Source: Mimachlamys varia (Eukaryota > Mollusca > Bivalvia > Pectinida > Pectinidae). From it: a stretch of DNA of 64,000 nucleotides. Positions 49,788 to 60,070 of the stretch are shown one piece after another. The stretch is from assembly GCA_947623455.1 (NCBI GenBank), contig OX392528.1:54764322-54828321 (forward strand). Direction: 5' to 3'. A program made the translations under genes and the position numbers. The stretch's first letter is position 1. Each line of letters begins with the position of its first letter. A model generated the notes under the pieces. It searched no databases and was not told the DNA's origin. It saw only the letters and a list, made by a program, of their open reading frames with translations.

Positions 49788-50690
49788 TTAATGACGTGCC
49801 ATACAGTAAGTCTTTCATTTTTTTTATTTTGCTATATATTCTTTGTATTTCCAACTTTTTTCAATGAATTTTCCTGACTTCGTTTATGGATGGATTTTGA
49901 CAATTTTTTTTTAATTGGTACAGAAATATACAAGGTTTTCTCTCATAATATTTATTTAATTTTCCATTTTGTATTTATGGAGCTATACAGAATTATCTAC
50001 AGCTGCTAATTTCCGTGTGACGCAATTTCTCTTTAAAGGACTCACACAACTAAATAATTTACTATATGTTATTACTAAGCTTTAGAGCTAATAACTTTAA
50101 TATTTGAAGTTCAACACTAGTGACAACTGCCTGGATTCACAGATACATACATGGCAAAGACTTCAAATGACATTTTATCAGAAGTTTCGTGGCATTTTAG
50201 CTCGCTACGGGCGTCTGCTTCGGACAACTGGAAATTTACATATCAAACCAGTGAAATGGGACGGGAACACCCTCTGACTTTTGACCCCATATCAATCCGC
50301 CATCACATATCAAAATCTACCAAAAGTATATATTTTTGTAAAGTTAAATATCTATAGATTTCATTTAATGCAGAATATGTTAACAATTACCTAGGCTGAT
50401 TTAGTTGTGTGATTCCTTTAAAACGTTACCAAAATGACGTCAGAACGGCGTCCCAAAATTTGGATGTTGTAAATAGATTATGATTATATAATTATACATA
50501 ACGGAAAACAGTGAAAATAAGATGAGATGAAAAAGGAAACAATTCTCTATAAGTACACAAAATCCCGAAACGAAGTCACGAAAATTCATTGAAAAAAAGT
50601 TGGAAAAACAAAGAATATATAGCAAAAAAAAAAAAAAAATGGAAGACTTATGACACGTTACTGTATATGGACGGTCCAAATGCATTTAAT
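49788..50690. mobile_element. Long-inverted-arm element, with a MITE inside
   Basis: The left arm (49788-49990) and right arm (50440-50690) share, in inverse, GCTATATATTCTTTG, CAACTTTTTTCAATGAATTT and CTGACTTCGTTT-type words. A third copy of this arm lies at 63590-63790. A TTAA-flanked MITE (50033-50421) sits between. Confidence 0.65.
50033..50421. mobile_element. TTAA-flanked MITE, family B
   Basis: TTAAAGGACTCACACAACTA at the left and TAGTTGTGTGATTCCTTTAA at the right; 389 bp. It shares TTAA and the starting AGG with family A but a different interior (GTTTCGTGGCATTTTAGCTC, GGGCGTCTGCTTCGGACAAC). Confidence 0.8.
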
Positions 50691-50776
50691 TCATAATTTA
50701 TCTATGAAAATATTCAAATTGCTGATAGTTATTTTCATTTGACTTATTTATAAAATAAAGGTAGGGACACATAATA

Positions 50777-52282
50777 ATGAAGAACAGGATAGGGGATCTA
50801 TTTCATCTAGGACCAGATGGGATGCATCCTAAAGTTTTAAAAGAGCTCAGGAAAAACATCAGTGGACCACTTGCAGATATATTTAATAAGTCTCTTCTAG
50901 AAGGAAAAGTACCACAAGCTTGGAAGGAGGCCAATATAACAGCAATCTACAAGAAAGGACCAAAATCGGACCCAAGTAACTATAGGCCCGTAAGCCTAAC
51001 AAGTATAATTGTCAAAACAACAGAGAAAGTAGTGAAGACTAGCATTGTCAGTCATATAGATAAAAATAATCTTCTAAGTAACCAACAATTCGGCTTTATT
51101 TCTGGGAGATCAACGCAACTCCAGCTGCTAACTGTGTTAGAAGAATGGACTGAGATCTTGGATAAGGGAGGAGAACTTGATGTCATATATATGGACTTTA
51201 TGAAGGCCTTTGATAAGGTGCCTCATCAGCGACTTATCAAAAAGCTATTAGGCTATGGAATCAGCAAACAAGTTGTTAATTGGGTCAAGGATTTCCTTAC
51301 AAACAGATGTCAACGTGTATTGGTGAATGGAAAATCTTCTTCAACATATCCTGTAATAAGTGGTATCCCCCAGGGAAGTGTACTGGGTCCAATTTTATTT
51401 GTCTTGTATATAAATGACCTCCCAGAAATAACGGCGTCCCCCTCACCATTATTTGCTGATGATACAAAATTATTCAGGCAGATAAAGACTAAGGAGGATG
51501 TTTTGATTCTTCAAAATGATTTGGACAAATTACAAAACTGGTCAGATACGTGGCTTCTTAAATTTCACCCAAATAAATGTAAAGTATTATCCATAAGAGC
51601 TACAGAAAAAAGAACATACTTCATGGCAGGACCGGGAGAAGAATGGCTTCATTTAGAAAATATTACCAGCGAGAAGGACATTGGCGTATTGATAGATAAT
51701 AATTTGAGTTTTAGATCACACATTAATAGTATAGTTAACAAGGCAAACAGCATAGTTGGATTAATTAGGAGGTCATTTGTGTATCTTGATACACAAATGT
51801 TTAAATTACTATTTAAAGCATTAGTGAGACCTCACTTAGAGTACGCCGCCAGTGTTTGGAGCCCTCACAAAGCTAAAGACATTGATCTTATCGAAAGTGT
51901 GCAAAGAAGAGCGACTAAACTACTACCTGGATTTAAGGATATGTCATATACGGAACGCCTAGAGAAATTAAAACTACCAACACTACAGCACCGCAGGATA
52001 AGAGGAGACATGATAAACGTTTTCAAAATTATTAACAATATATACGATTCAAGAATAACTAAAGATTACTTCCAACTGGACAATGCAAACAGAACCAGGG
52101 GCCACTCCAAGAAAATATATAAGAAAAGATGTCGTCTGGATATAAGAAAAAACTTTTTCAGTCAAAGAATAGTAGATATCTGGAACAGCTTGCCACAATC
52201 TGTTGTAGAGGCGGGCAGCACTTTAAATTTTGAGATAGCTCTAGATGAACACTGCAAAAATAATTGTTTCAACTACCAATAA
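50777..52282 (+). CDS. Reverse transcriptase of a non-LTR retrotransposon, 5'-truncated
   Basis: A 501-codon open frame encodes the RT that copies element RNA at a nicked target. GPDGMHP is at residues 12-18, YRPVSLTS near 73, SGRSTQLQ near 109, MDFMKAFDKVPH near 139 (first catalytic Asp), GIPQGSVLGP near 196 and FADDTKLF near 226 (catalytic DD pair), followed by a thumb (LVRPHLEYAASVW, ESVQRRATKLL). These place it in the CR1/Jockey-like clade group. The frame has no stop or frameshift. The N-terminal endonuclease and the usual residues before GPDG are missing, so residues 1-11 probably come from flanking DNA, and the ATG at 50777 is unlikely to be a natural start. Confidence 0.93.
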   Translation: MKNRIGDLFHLGPDGMHPKVLKELRKNISGPLADIFNKSLLEGKVPQAWKEANITAIYKKGPKSDPSNYRPVSLTSIIVKTTEKVVKTSIVSHIDKNNLLSNQQFGFISGRSTQLQLLTVLEEWTEILDKGGELDVIYMDFMKAFDKVPHQRLIKKLLGYGISKQVVNWVKDFLTNRCQRVLVNGKSSSTYPVISGIPQGSVLGPILFVLYINDLPEITASPSPLFADDTKLFRQIKTKEDVLILQNDLDKLQNWSDTWLLKFHPNKCKVLSIRATEKRTYFMAGPGEEWLHLENITSEKDIGVLIDNNLSFRSHINSIVNKANSIVGLIRRSFVYLDTQMFKLLFKALVRPHLEYAASVWSPHKAKDIDLIESVQRRATKLLPGFKDMSYTERLEKLKLPTLQHRRIRGDMINVFKIINNIYDSRITKDYFQLDNANRTRGHSKKIYKKRCRLDIRKNFFSQRIVDIWNSLPQSVVEAGSTLNFEIALDEHCKNNCFNYQ

Positions 52283-52440
52283 TAATAATAATACCAATTC
52301 CTTAACGCTTAAGCTGTATACCGCACCGAAGTACTATATTTATATTTATATTGAATTTATTTGTTATTATGATATGGATATAGAGGCTTTTAGCCTGCAT
52401 CCATTACTTTGCTATTAAATGCTATTAAATATTTCAGATA
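50805..52440 (+). mobile_element. 5'-truncated CR1/Jockey-like retrotransposon, copy 1
   Basis: It runs from just before GPDG to a 3' UTR ending in repeated GCTATTAAAT, typical of the short microsatellite tails of CR1-like elements. The 3' UTR includes TATACCGCACCGAAGTACTA and GATATGGATATAGAGGCTTT, shared with copy 2 at 57614-58150. Confidence 0.85.
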
Positions 52441-52581
52441 CATAGAAAGCTAAACTTGCACGCATTCCAAGTAAATCTGACTAAAATATTGGCCTTTCTA
52501 TTTATTGGTGATAAAACATTAAAAACAAGTTCGGAAAGGCAAATTTTAAAATGAAATATTCTTAAATAATTTGCTACTTGA

Positions 52582-52974
52582 TTAAAGGCCCAATATACGT
52601 AACTTTCGGCTAAACTTGAAGCGAAAATAAAGCCTAATAACTTGTTATATTTATAGATTTAGTTAAGATTAACTGATATCAGCAATATTCAAGATGAATT
52701 CTTTCGCGGTTACCGGTACAGCAGCAGTTGAAACACGCTATTTGTAAACACGTGTCCATTTTGAACCGTCTTCTACCTTCGGTTTGTTGTTGAAGTGGGC
52801 CCCACCTGAATTATTTTCAATTCTTTGGATTTTTTTGTCCAGAGTTTCTTGTTAGTTACCGCTCCGGTTTACTTCGTTTTAGGCTTATTTTTGCATGGTT
52901 ATCAACTGGATTTATTTTCAGAATTTTTCAGAATCACGAAAATTTCTCTGAAGTTACGTATATTGGGCCTTTAA
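52582..52974 (-). mobile_element. TTAA-flanked MITE, family A, copy 4
   Basis: Inverted relative to copies 1-3 (starts TTAAAGGCCCAATATACGTA, then ACTTTCGGC). About 140 bp after the retrotransposon end. Confidence 0.88.
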
Positions 52975-53534
52975 TAAGAATATAATACCAAGGAATTATA
53001 TTGCTATGCAATTCCTTGATGATACTGATATAGTTTCCTTTTTAAATTATACTAATTGAGAGCACATTTGCAGGAGCATTTTTTAAAACTGGTTTTTGAC
53101 CTAAAGTAATTTGACATTTTTGTGGTGTTTAGATAAATTTTCTATGTAAAAAAAATACCCCGATCCCACCCCTCAATGGCCGGTATACCTGTTTATATGA
53201 GAACTATATAGTAAAATAATCATGTTTCATTGAGAGGAAAATAAAATACAATAAATTAATACGCGAACGTACACATGTGAGAAATATACAATTTGTCAAT
53301 GTTTATAGGGGAAATACAATATGTTAATATATATATATGTGAGGAAAATACCATACATATCGGTGTGAGTTGATGAGAAACGATACAATGTGTCAGTATA
53401 CACGTATATGCAAGGAAAATGTATAGGAGTGAAATAAACACATTTCAGTGTATTCATGTTATTTGTTTGTATAATACTAACTCTAAAATGCTCCAGAAGT
53501 CAATCTTGTTCCGCAGTCTGCAACATCTCATGGA
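52975..53534. other. Intergenic, nothing recognised
   Basis: AT-rich; a loose repeat of 'GAAATACAATATGT' style phrases at 53275-53420. Confidence 0.5.
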
Positions 53535-53770
53535 CTTACGGCATGAGGAATGCTTCGATCTGTAGTGGATCGGGTATCCCCTTTGCTAAGTATGCACCCA
53601 GTACGTGAAACAAGGTTTGGTCACATGCACCAAATGTAACAGGAGATGAAAAATGCACGGCCAGACCGGGATTCGACCCCGGGACCTTCCGAACTCTAGA
53701 CGGACGAGCAACCAATTCAATTGAGCTATCTGGTCGTCGACGATCAACCCGGTCTAGATCCACTACACTT
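53535..53770 (-). mobile_element. tRNA-derived SINE, most complete copy
   Basis: On the minus strand: GATCTAGACCGGGTTGATCG, box A TAGCTCAATTGAATTGGT, box B GGGTCGAATCCC, then GCACGGC... body and a 3' end near CACTACAGATCG. It is the same family as 32145-32560 and shows the box A region missing from the first copy there. Confidence 0.8.
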
Positions 53771-55071
53771 CCTTTTCCTGGATCTGCTCCCGAGAAGCTC
53801 AACACACGTACTGAGACTACCCTTTAGACTTGCGTATTTCGTTATTATTCATTTATATTATAATAACACGCACAGAATGAGGAATTTGCATTATTTCATT
53901 TTTATATTTTTGGAGGGACCTTAATTGGGTCTTCAACGGAGGAATGCTAATTTGGGCATTCAGGTGGCTTTATATCACGATAAGATTTTTTTATGAACAC
54001 ATTTTGGTTTGGTGGTAATGACATGATATAAAATTAAGGTCAGGTCGGAGAGCTTAACAAGCTCTGGGGAGGGGTCAAAATGGGGGTTCGAATTAATAAA
54101 AGGTCCCAGTTTGATAAAACCATATGATTTCTTAAAGATATTTCTTCATAGTTTTGTTGTATTAGTTGTGCAGTACCAAAACAGTAGAACAACACGACTT
54201 TTACTAAGAAAAGTATCCCTGTTCGAAAAGAAGGTCACGGTGACTCGATTTTTAAAACTCGCCTATTATGTCAAAGATTTACCTTGGTTTGAGCCGAATT
54301 ATGAACAAGAACAATACTTTTATCATAAAGCATGTTTAAATGAATACTAACCCTCCTTTCATATATACACCTTTATAATCTTTCTTTTTAATTTTCGGAA
54401 GCCTGTTAGTGACATTATAGTGAAAATATTTTCACTAGTGGCACCAACAGGCTTCCGTAGTTTTACTTCAATGTCGATGGTCCTCCTGTTTAAGCGTTAA
54501 TTTAATACCCTGTATAAAATGGAGACATCGGTTTTTGTTTCCCTTCCCCTTTATTTATAACATAGAAAGGAGAACTGGATTATATAGTTCTTTGAATATC
54601 ACTTTATTGATCTTTCCACAGGTAAGAGCTCGAGGGACGGATGTATTTCGCAATACCTGTCTTCATTTTGACGCCTTGTAAGCACGAGTGTTAAAATGTT
54701 TTGTTTATATTTCCACGAAAGATTTATTTTTAACTTAAACCAGGAACAACAGAATCTAGCTTGAATAATTGAAATGAATCGAACAGGAAGAATGAAAGAA
54801 AGCAACCCTGACGTAATCTTTAGTGATCCCAACAGGTACATGTTTAACTACCGTCCCCGATTCCAGGTAAAGCATGTTTACCATAACTGTTTATGTTTGT
54901 CATGTGTTTATTTTAAGGTTAATGTTTAACGTGTTTATATTAAATCCTGGTTATGACGTGTTTATGTCAAAGTTATGATTATTTCTTGTTTATTATGAAA
55001 AAAAGTCCCTCAATGGTCATAAAGGGTAAATATGATAATTGATGGGGCATTTCTATCGAGAATTGAACTAA

Positions 55072-55102
<31 letters not shown>

Positions 55103-56140
55103 AATTAAATAAAAGGAATTAAATAAAAACAAAAAGGTAAAAATTCTCTAAACACTTATGTTAAGGTCCAAAACTATCTGTAACAAATTCTCAGGTCATA
55201 CAGTATGGTATAAATTATGGTGTTTGAAAAAAAAATAATATATTACGGATGGATGACGTTTATTGCTGTTGTCGATGCTTCAGTATGTTGCGTTAAGACT
55301 TACTAGGAAATGATCATTGGTATAATCTCAAACCAGTGACGTATAAAAAGCTATAACGGCTAAATAGTCTGTGCTCACACCACTTGACTGATGTGCCCCG
55401 CACTAGCTGATTCCGATGAATAAACACACAAGTTCAAGTACTGTTTTAACAAACACGTATACAGTGACAGTTACAGTATACTAGATTACAAATATAACAT
55501 CAGTTCTTCCCATATAACCACAGGGACATGAGAATTTGTTACAGCAAGTTTGGACTTAAACGAAGGTGTTACGGTCGTAGTTTGACACTTTTCAGGGGCG
55601 CGGGGTGGGGGGGGGGGTAGTTATTTTTTTCGATAAAAATATGATCATTGAGGATAAGGATTATTTTTATGGAAAATTGAACTATAACCGTCAAAAGGTG
55701 TAAAATTACTCGAAACATCTTAGTTTAGGTCCAGAACTAGCTGTAACAAATCCCCAGGTCCCTGTGCATCAACAAGTCCAGTACATGTAGGTCAAGTAAT
55801 GACTATGACGAACAGACCAGATGTATATATGCTTTAGCTAATAAAAGCTGTCTACATACCTTCGTCCTATTAAGTGAACATAAGTGTTCTCCTCTCAACT
55901 CAGTGCGAATATGTGACAGAGACAGTGACGTCAAATGGTGGGTTTTAGCATTAACATACAAAATGTACATATATATAAGTAACAAAAGTATACAGGTAAC
56001 CGGATAAATCCTATCTGCTACAAACTTACTTCTAAAACAAACAAAAACATTATGTTATTGCCTTCTTGACAAATCGATATCAAGAAGTAAGTACATGTAA
56101 AATCTCAAATAAATTCCATAGGCTCGACTACTTCCTATAC
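53771..56140. other. Intergenic stretch
   Basis: Contains a short foldback at 54399-54456 (CGGAAGCCTGTT and AACAGGCTTCCG around TTTTCACTAGTG), a C run followed by an A run near 55072-55105, and a G run near 55607-55618. No gene recognised. Confidence 0.55.
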
Positions 56141-56141
56141 A

Positions 56142-56233
56142 CAGGGGCTAGGCACCGAATATAACCCCCTCCACTACTATATATTTGTGTCCCGAATCAT
56201 TTCATAACGACATAGATCCGTGCCTAGCCCCTG
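56142..56233. mobile_element. Short inverted-repeat element
   Basis: CAGGGGCTAGGCAC at 56142-56155 and its exact inverse at 56220-56233; 92 bp in total. Confidence 0.55.
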
Positions 56234-56706
56234 TTTTCCTACACACGATTTCTCCATATAAAAGTTCGATACAGAATAAAAATCGAATCGATGATATATG
56301 AACCACAAATAGATTTTTTTTATAAAATACATGACAAGGACAATGATATCTGTCCATAACAAGCAGAACGGAACTGTATTGAATATTGCTACACTTGATA
56401 TTGCTAAACTGTTAAAATTAATCAGTTCTGTGTTACCTGAACCACGGGCTAAGTTTACAAAGCGGGTGTCGTCGATGAAGCAGAAGACGCTTACTCTTCC
56501 GGAACATATGGTCTTACATTATTCTCTTGTGCTTTTACAAGAGTCTCCATGTAAATCTTTCTTTTGTCCTTATTTTGCCTCTAGTTTAATCGATTTTGAG
56601 TTCGGATTATGGTTTTGTTGACGCTTTGGTATTCTATGATTATTTTTTTTCGTGCCTTAAAATAAACAAGATTAAAAACAGACACACACACACGAAATAA
56701 TATAAG

Positions 56707-56857
56707 ACTCTGTCATGACCAAAGGTGTAAGATAGGGAAATTCCACCCGAGGGGTTTTCAAATTTGGTAAAACCCGAGGCTTTGCCGAGGGTTTTGCCAA
56801 ATTTGAAAATCCCGAGGGTGGAATTTCCCTATCCTACACCTTTGGTCATGACAGAGT
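56707..56857. repeat. 151-nt foldback
   Basis: Arms of about 70 bases: ACTCTGTCATGACCAAAGGT, then TAGGGAAATTCCACCCGAGG, mirrored at the right. Pairing is nearly complete, with a few mismatches and a small centre near GGCTTTGCC. Similar foldbacks are familiar in marine invertebrate genomes. Confidence 0.9.
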
Positions 56858-57128
56858 ATTTTTCTCTCATTTCAACTACCTGAATAAGCTCAAAAACCAT
56901 GAAAATACTTTTGACTGGCCACCATTTTGAAAATATCAAACTTTTCCTTGAATTTTTTTGACGAAAACAAATGATACAGCGAGATCGAGCATACCCCATA
57001 TTTGCAAACGTAGTTTGCGCAGAAAAATAATCTCAGCTTTCTAATGTACACGGTTAAAATATCGTGAAAGGTTTTAATTTCATCACGTCGCCATTTTCTT
57101 TTTTCGGCATCAGATTTTACCGAACTCG

Positions 57129-57163
57129 TGACGTCACGACATTGTTTCGCCAATGTGACGTCA
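57129..57163. promoter_or_regulatory. Two TGACGTCA (CRE/ATF) palindromes with a CCAAT between
   Basis: TGACGTCA at 57129-57136 and 57156-57163, with GCCAAT between. This is the CREB/ATF consensus. No adjacent gene start was identified. Confidence 0.35.
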
Positions 57164-57185
57164 CGCGGTGGCTGTATTGCATGGG

Positions 57186-57252
57186 TAGGTGTGTAATACA
57201 ACCACAGCGATCATATGTGTATTGCCCTAGACAGGCCAGTATTACACACCTA
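57186..57252. repeat. Inverted repeat, 14-base arms
   Basis: TAGGTGTGTAATAC and GTATTACACACCTA, 67 bp overall; possibly the far end of an element that starts with the foldback at 56707. Confidence 0.6.
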
Positions 57253-57613
57253 GAAATGAGAGAATGCAGTTTCATTATATACTTGCTAAACCAGACCTAG
57301 CTTGCACGACACGTACATGCTTACTAGTATCCTCGTAGTGCCGAGTACATTGTGTTAAGATGGATCAATAATGGTCTATTATCAAAATTTTTACTATTTT
57401 GCTTTAGTTCGCAAACTGTTTATAGTTAAAAGCGGGGATAGTCAAGACATATGTGATATCGTTGAATTTTGTTTAATAATTATTGACCAACAGCTATAAT
57501 ATTTTCTGTCACATTTTGTCTTGCATTGTATTTCATTAAATGTAATAACCATTTAGATGAATTTTGTTATATTGCTATACAATAACTCGGTTATTTAAAT
57601 AATATAACAATAA

Positions 57614-58150
57614 TGGAACAGTTGACCACAATCTGTTGTAGAGGCGGACAGCACACTACATTTTGAAATAGCCTTAGATGAACACTGCAAAAATAATTGT
57701 TTCAACTACCAATAATAATGATAATGTCAATTAAAGGATTAACTGATATCAGCAATATTCAAGATGAATTCTTTCGCGGTTGACGGTACAGCAGCAGTTG
57801 AAACACGCTATTTTTAAACACGCGTCCATTTCGAACCGTCTTCTACCTTCGGTTTGTTGTTGAAGTTGGCCCCACCTGAATTATTTTCAATTCTTTTGAT
57901 TTTTTTGTCAAGAGTTTCTTGTTAGTTACCGCTCAGATTTACTTCGTTTTAGGTTTATTTATGCATGGTTATCAACTGGATTTTTTTTTCAGAATTTTCA
58001 GAATGACGTTACGTATATTGGGCCTTTAAGTTGTATACCGCACCGAAGTACTATATTTATATCGAATTTATTTGTTATTTATGATATGGATATAGAGGCT
58101 TTCAGCCTGCATCCATTACTTTCCTACATTGTATTAAATTGCTATTAAAT
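57614..58150 (+). mobile_element. Retrotransposon copy 2 (3' end only), interrupted by a MITE
   Basis: 57614-57730 matches the last codons and early 3' UTR of copy 1 (AATCTGTTGTAGAGGCGG, CACTGCAAAAATAATTGTTT). After a MITE, 58030-58150 continues with TATACCGCACCGAAGTACTA to the GCTATTAAAT tail. Confidence 0.88.
57731..58029 (-). mobile_element. TTAA-flanked MITE, family A, copy 5 (internally deleted)
   Basis: TTAAAGG is followed at once by ATTAACTGATATCAGCAATA, which in full copies lies about 90 bases inside, so the left end keeps only 7 bases. The right end is complete (TACGTATATTGGGCCTTTAA). Confidence 0.85.
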
Positions 58151-58153
58151 ACT

Positions 58154-58390
58154 GGTTCAAGATGGCAGACCAGGACGTACATGTACGAAGAAGGTATGTC
58201 CTAACTACAAGCTACCATATCAGTTATTTGTAAACATAATGGGACCTTGACAAATGCTATGCTGAATTCAGAAAGATGTTAACTTCAAAATGCATCATTA
58301 GTTGTTTGTCGTTCAGTTCAAAAATACTTGTCAATCGAATGGTTGAAATCGTAATCGTGACGTAAACTGCCGATTTCGAATAAATTCAAG
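58154..58390 (+). repeat. Inverted duplication, left copy (exon-1-like module)
   Basis: Shares with 59812-60070 (inverted) CAGGACGTAC, GAAGAAGGTA, AAGCTACCATATCAGTTATT, TGTCGTTCAGTTC and TGAAATCGTAATCG. Similarity covers the putative start codon, splice donor and about 180 bases after it. Confidence 0.85.
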
Positions 58391-59161
58391 AGTCTAATAT
58401 ATCTCTCAACCTAGTATAGTCATGAATACATGAATACATAAGATCCGATAACATTTCATATTTTGTTGATTTCCACAGTTCTGTGATGTTTAAAAATTAA
58501 GAGATAATTATTGTTTATGTTATGGATCGTTCGAACGCAATAAACAATTTTATATGTGATACACTTTAAAATATGATTGCTTCAGATGATCATTGCAGCT
58601 CATGGTCTCAACCCGTATTTTGTTAAAGATATCCAAACTAAGAGGACGTCGGTCTTTCATTGCTGTTATTGCAATTTTAAAGAAGAAACATTCTAAATAA
58701 TAATCGACAATATATGCTCTATCCATGTCAAAATATAAAGGTTAGAAATAAGTATACAACATTTGATATAACGCCTGATCTAGATAACATAAGCCACTCT
58801 AAAGCGCTTTACAGTAAATATATATAAAATTCTTGTACAATCAATACAATTAACACATATAGTTATATCATATACAATTCTGAGGAGTTCGTAGGGGCTG
58901 CCTTATCAGGCGCTAACCACTTGTTTTATACCACCTGACCAATATCTTCTTATGTGTGTGTATGTATGCGTGTGGGCTGGAGATGAATTGTGTTCTGTTT
59001 GTAGTGGGACCGTGTTTCCAACTGCATCGTTTATAGTGCCGCATCACTTGAATGCTACATCACAGATACCGCAACATCCATTCCAGATCATTTTATACTT
59101 CACCTGTGTTGTTAAAGTGTTGGAGCTGGACATTCCCATTCTGGAAAGAGAGGGTATCTGA
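58162..59161 (+). CDS. Candidate two-exon gene start (weak)
   Basis: An ATG with good context (AAGATGG) at 58162 opens MADQDVHVRR and meets donor AG|GTATGT at 58193. A later acceptor TTTGTAG at 59004 continues in the right phase into SGTVFPTASFIVPHHLNA and on to LDIPILEREG, before a possible donor at 59153 (GG|GTATCT) or the stop TGA at 59159-59161. I do not recognise the protein. Phase agreement and splice signals support it; no homology does. The first exon is duplicated in inverse at 60034-60059. Confidence 0.3.
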
Positions 59162-59811
59162 CGATGTGTTTAGTTTCACTGGATATCATCGATTGACATG
59201 TTAAGAAAGTATGCTTCCAAATTCCCCATTGGTACCATTTCTACACATTGGATTCTGATACTTTTAGTAACATTTTATTGTTCAGTATTGCTCAGTACAT
59301 CTCATCGGACGACTTAACAACTCTTTGTCCGATATCCCCCTCTTTCGGGAGTTTATGTCCAGTTCCAAAAGTTTTACCTTTGCTTTTTTGGTTGCATGGA
59401 CGGAGCAGCTATGGTCGATAATTATTTGCATTCATTTTGTTTCCTCTCCACTTTGAAATTGCAATAGTAGCAATGAAAGGACGCCTTCACCTTAGTTTCG
59501 ACATCTGTAACAAAATACGGGCCGATACCATTATTTGCAATGGACATCTTAAGCACTCATAACTAAAAGAGTATCATACATAAAATTGTTTCGGGACCAA
59601 TCCATAGCCAAATCATTTGACATTTTGCAACCAATCCATACCATTTTTCAAAACATGCATTTTATAACGTTGGACCAATCTCTAACATAAATACTTTTTT
59701 GTCCCCTGTTTTAGAAATATTACAGGACTGTTGACAAAAACAAAATAAGAAATGTTATCGTATCTCACTGGGGAGTATTTCTGACTCGGTTGAGAAACAT
59801 TAGACCCTAAA

Positions 59812-60070
59812 AATAATTCGAAATCGGCAAATTATCACGACAGATTTCCGCCGCGATTACGATTTCAGCAATTCGTCCAACTACATGATTGATTGACAAG
59901 CATTTTGGAACTGAACGACACACAATCAATGATTTAATTTGAAGTTTACATCTTTCCGAGTTCACCATGGCACTTATTATGGTCCTAATGTGTTTACAAA
60001 TAACTGATATGGTAGCTTGAATTGAGGACCTACCTTCTTCGTACGTCCTGGTAGACCATCTTGAAATGAC
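59812..60070 (-). repeat. Inverted duplication, right copy (exon-1-like module)
   Basis: On the minus strand ATG at 60059 reads MVYQDVRR and meets donor AG|GTAGGT at 60034. The open frame crossing it downstream on the minus strand is probably intronic. Confidence 0.8.

Noticed and set aside
50151..50357. 68-codon frame as a gene
   Set aside because: It lies inside the family B MITE.
56331..56621. 96-codon plus-strand frame as a gene
   Set aside because: The sequence around ATGAAGCAGAAGACGCTTAC resembles a widespread bivalve interspersed repeat; no domain seen.
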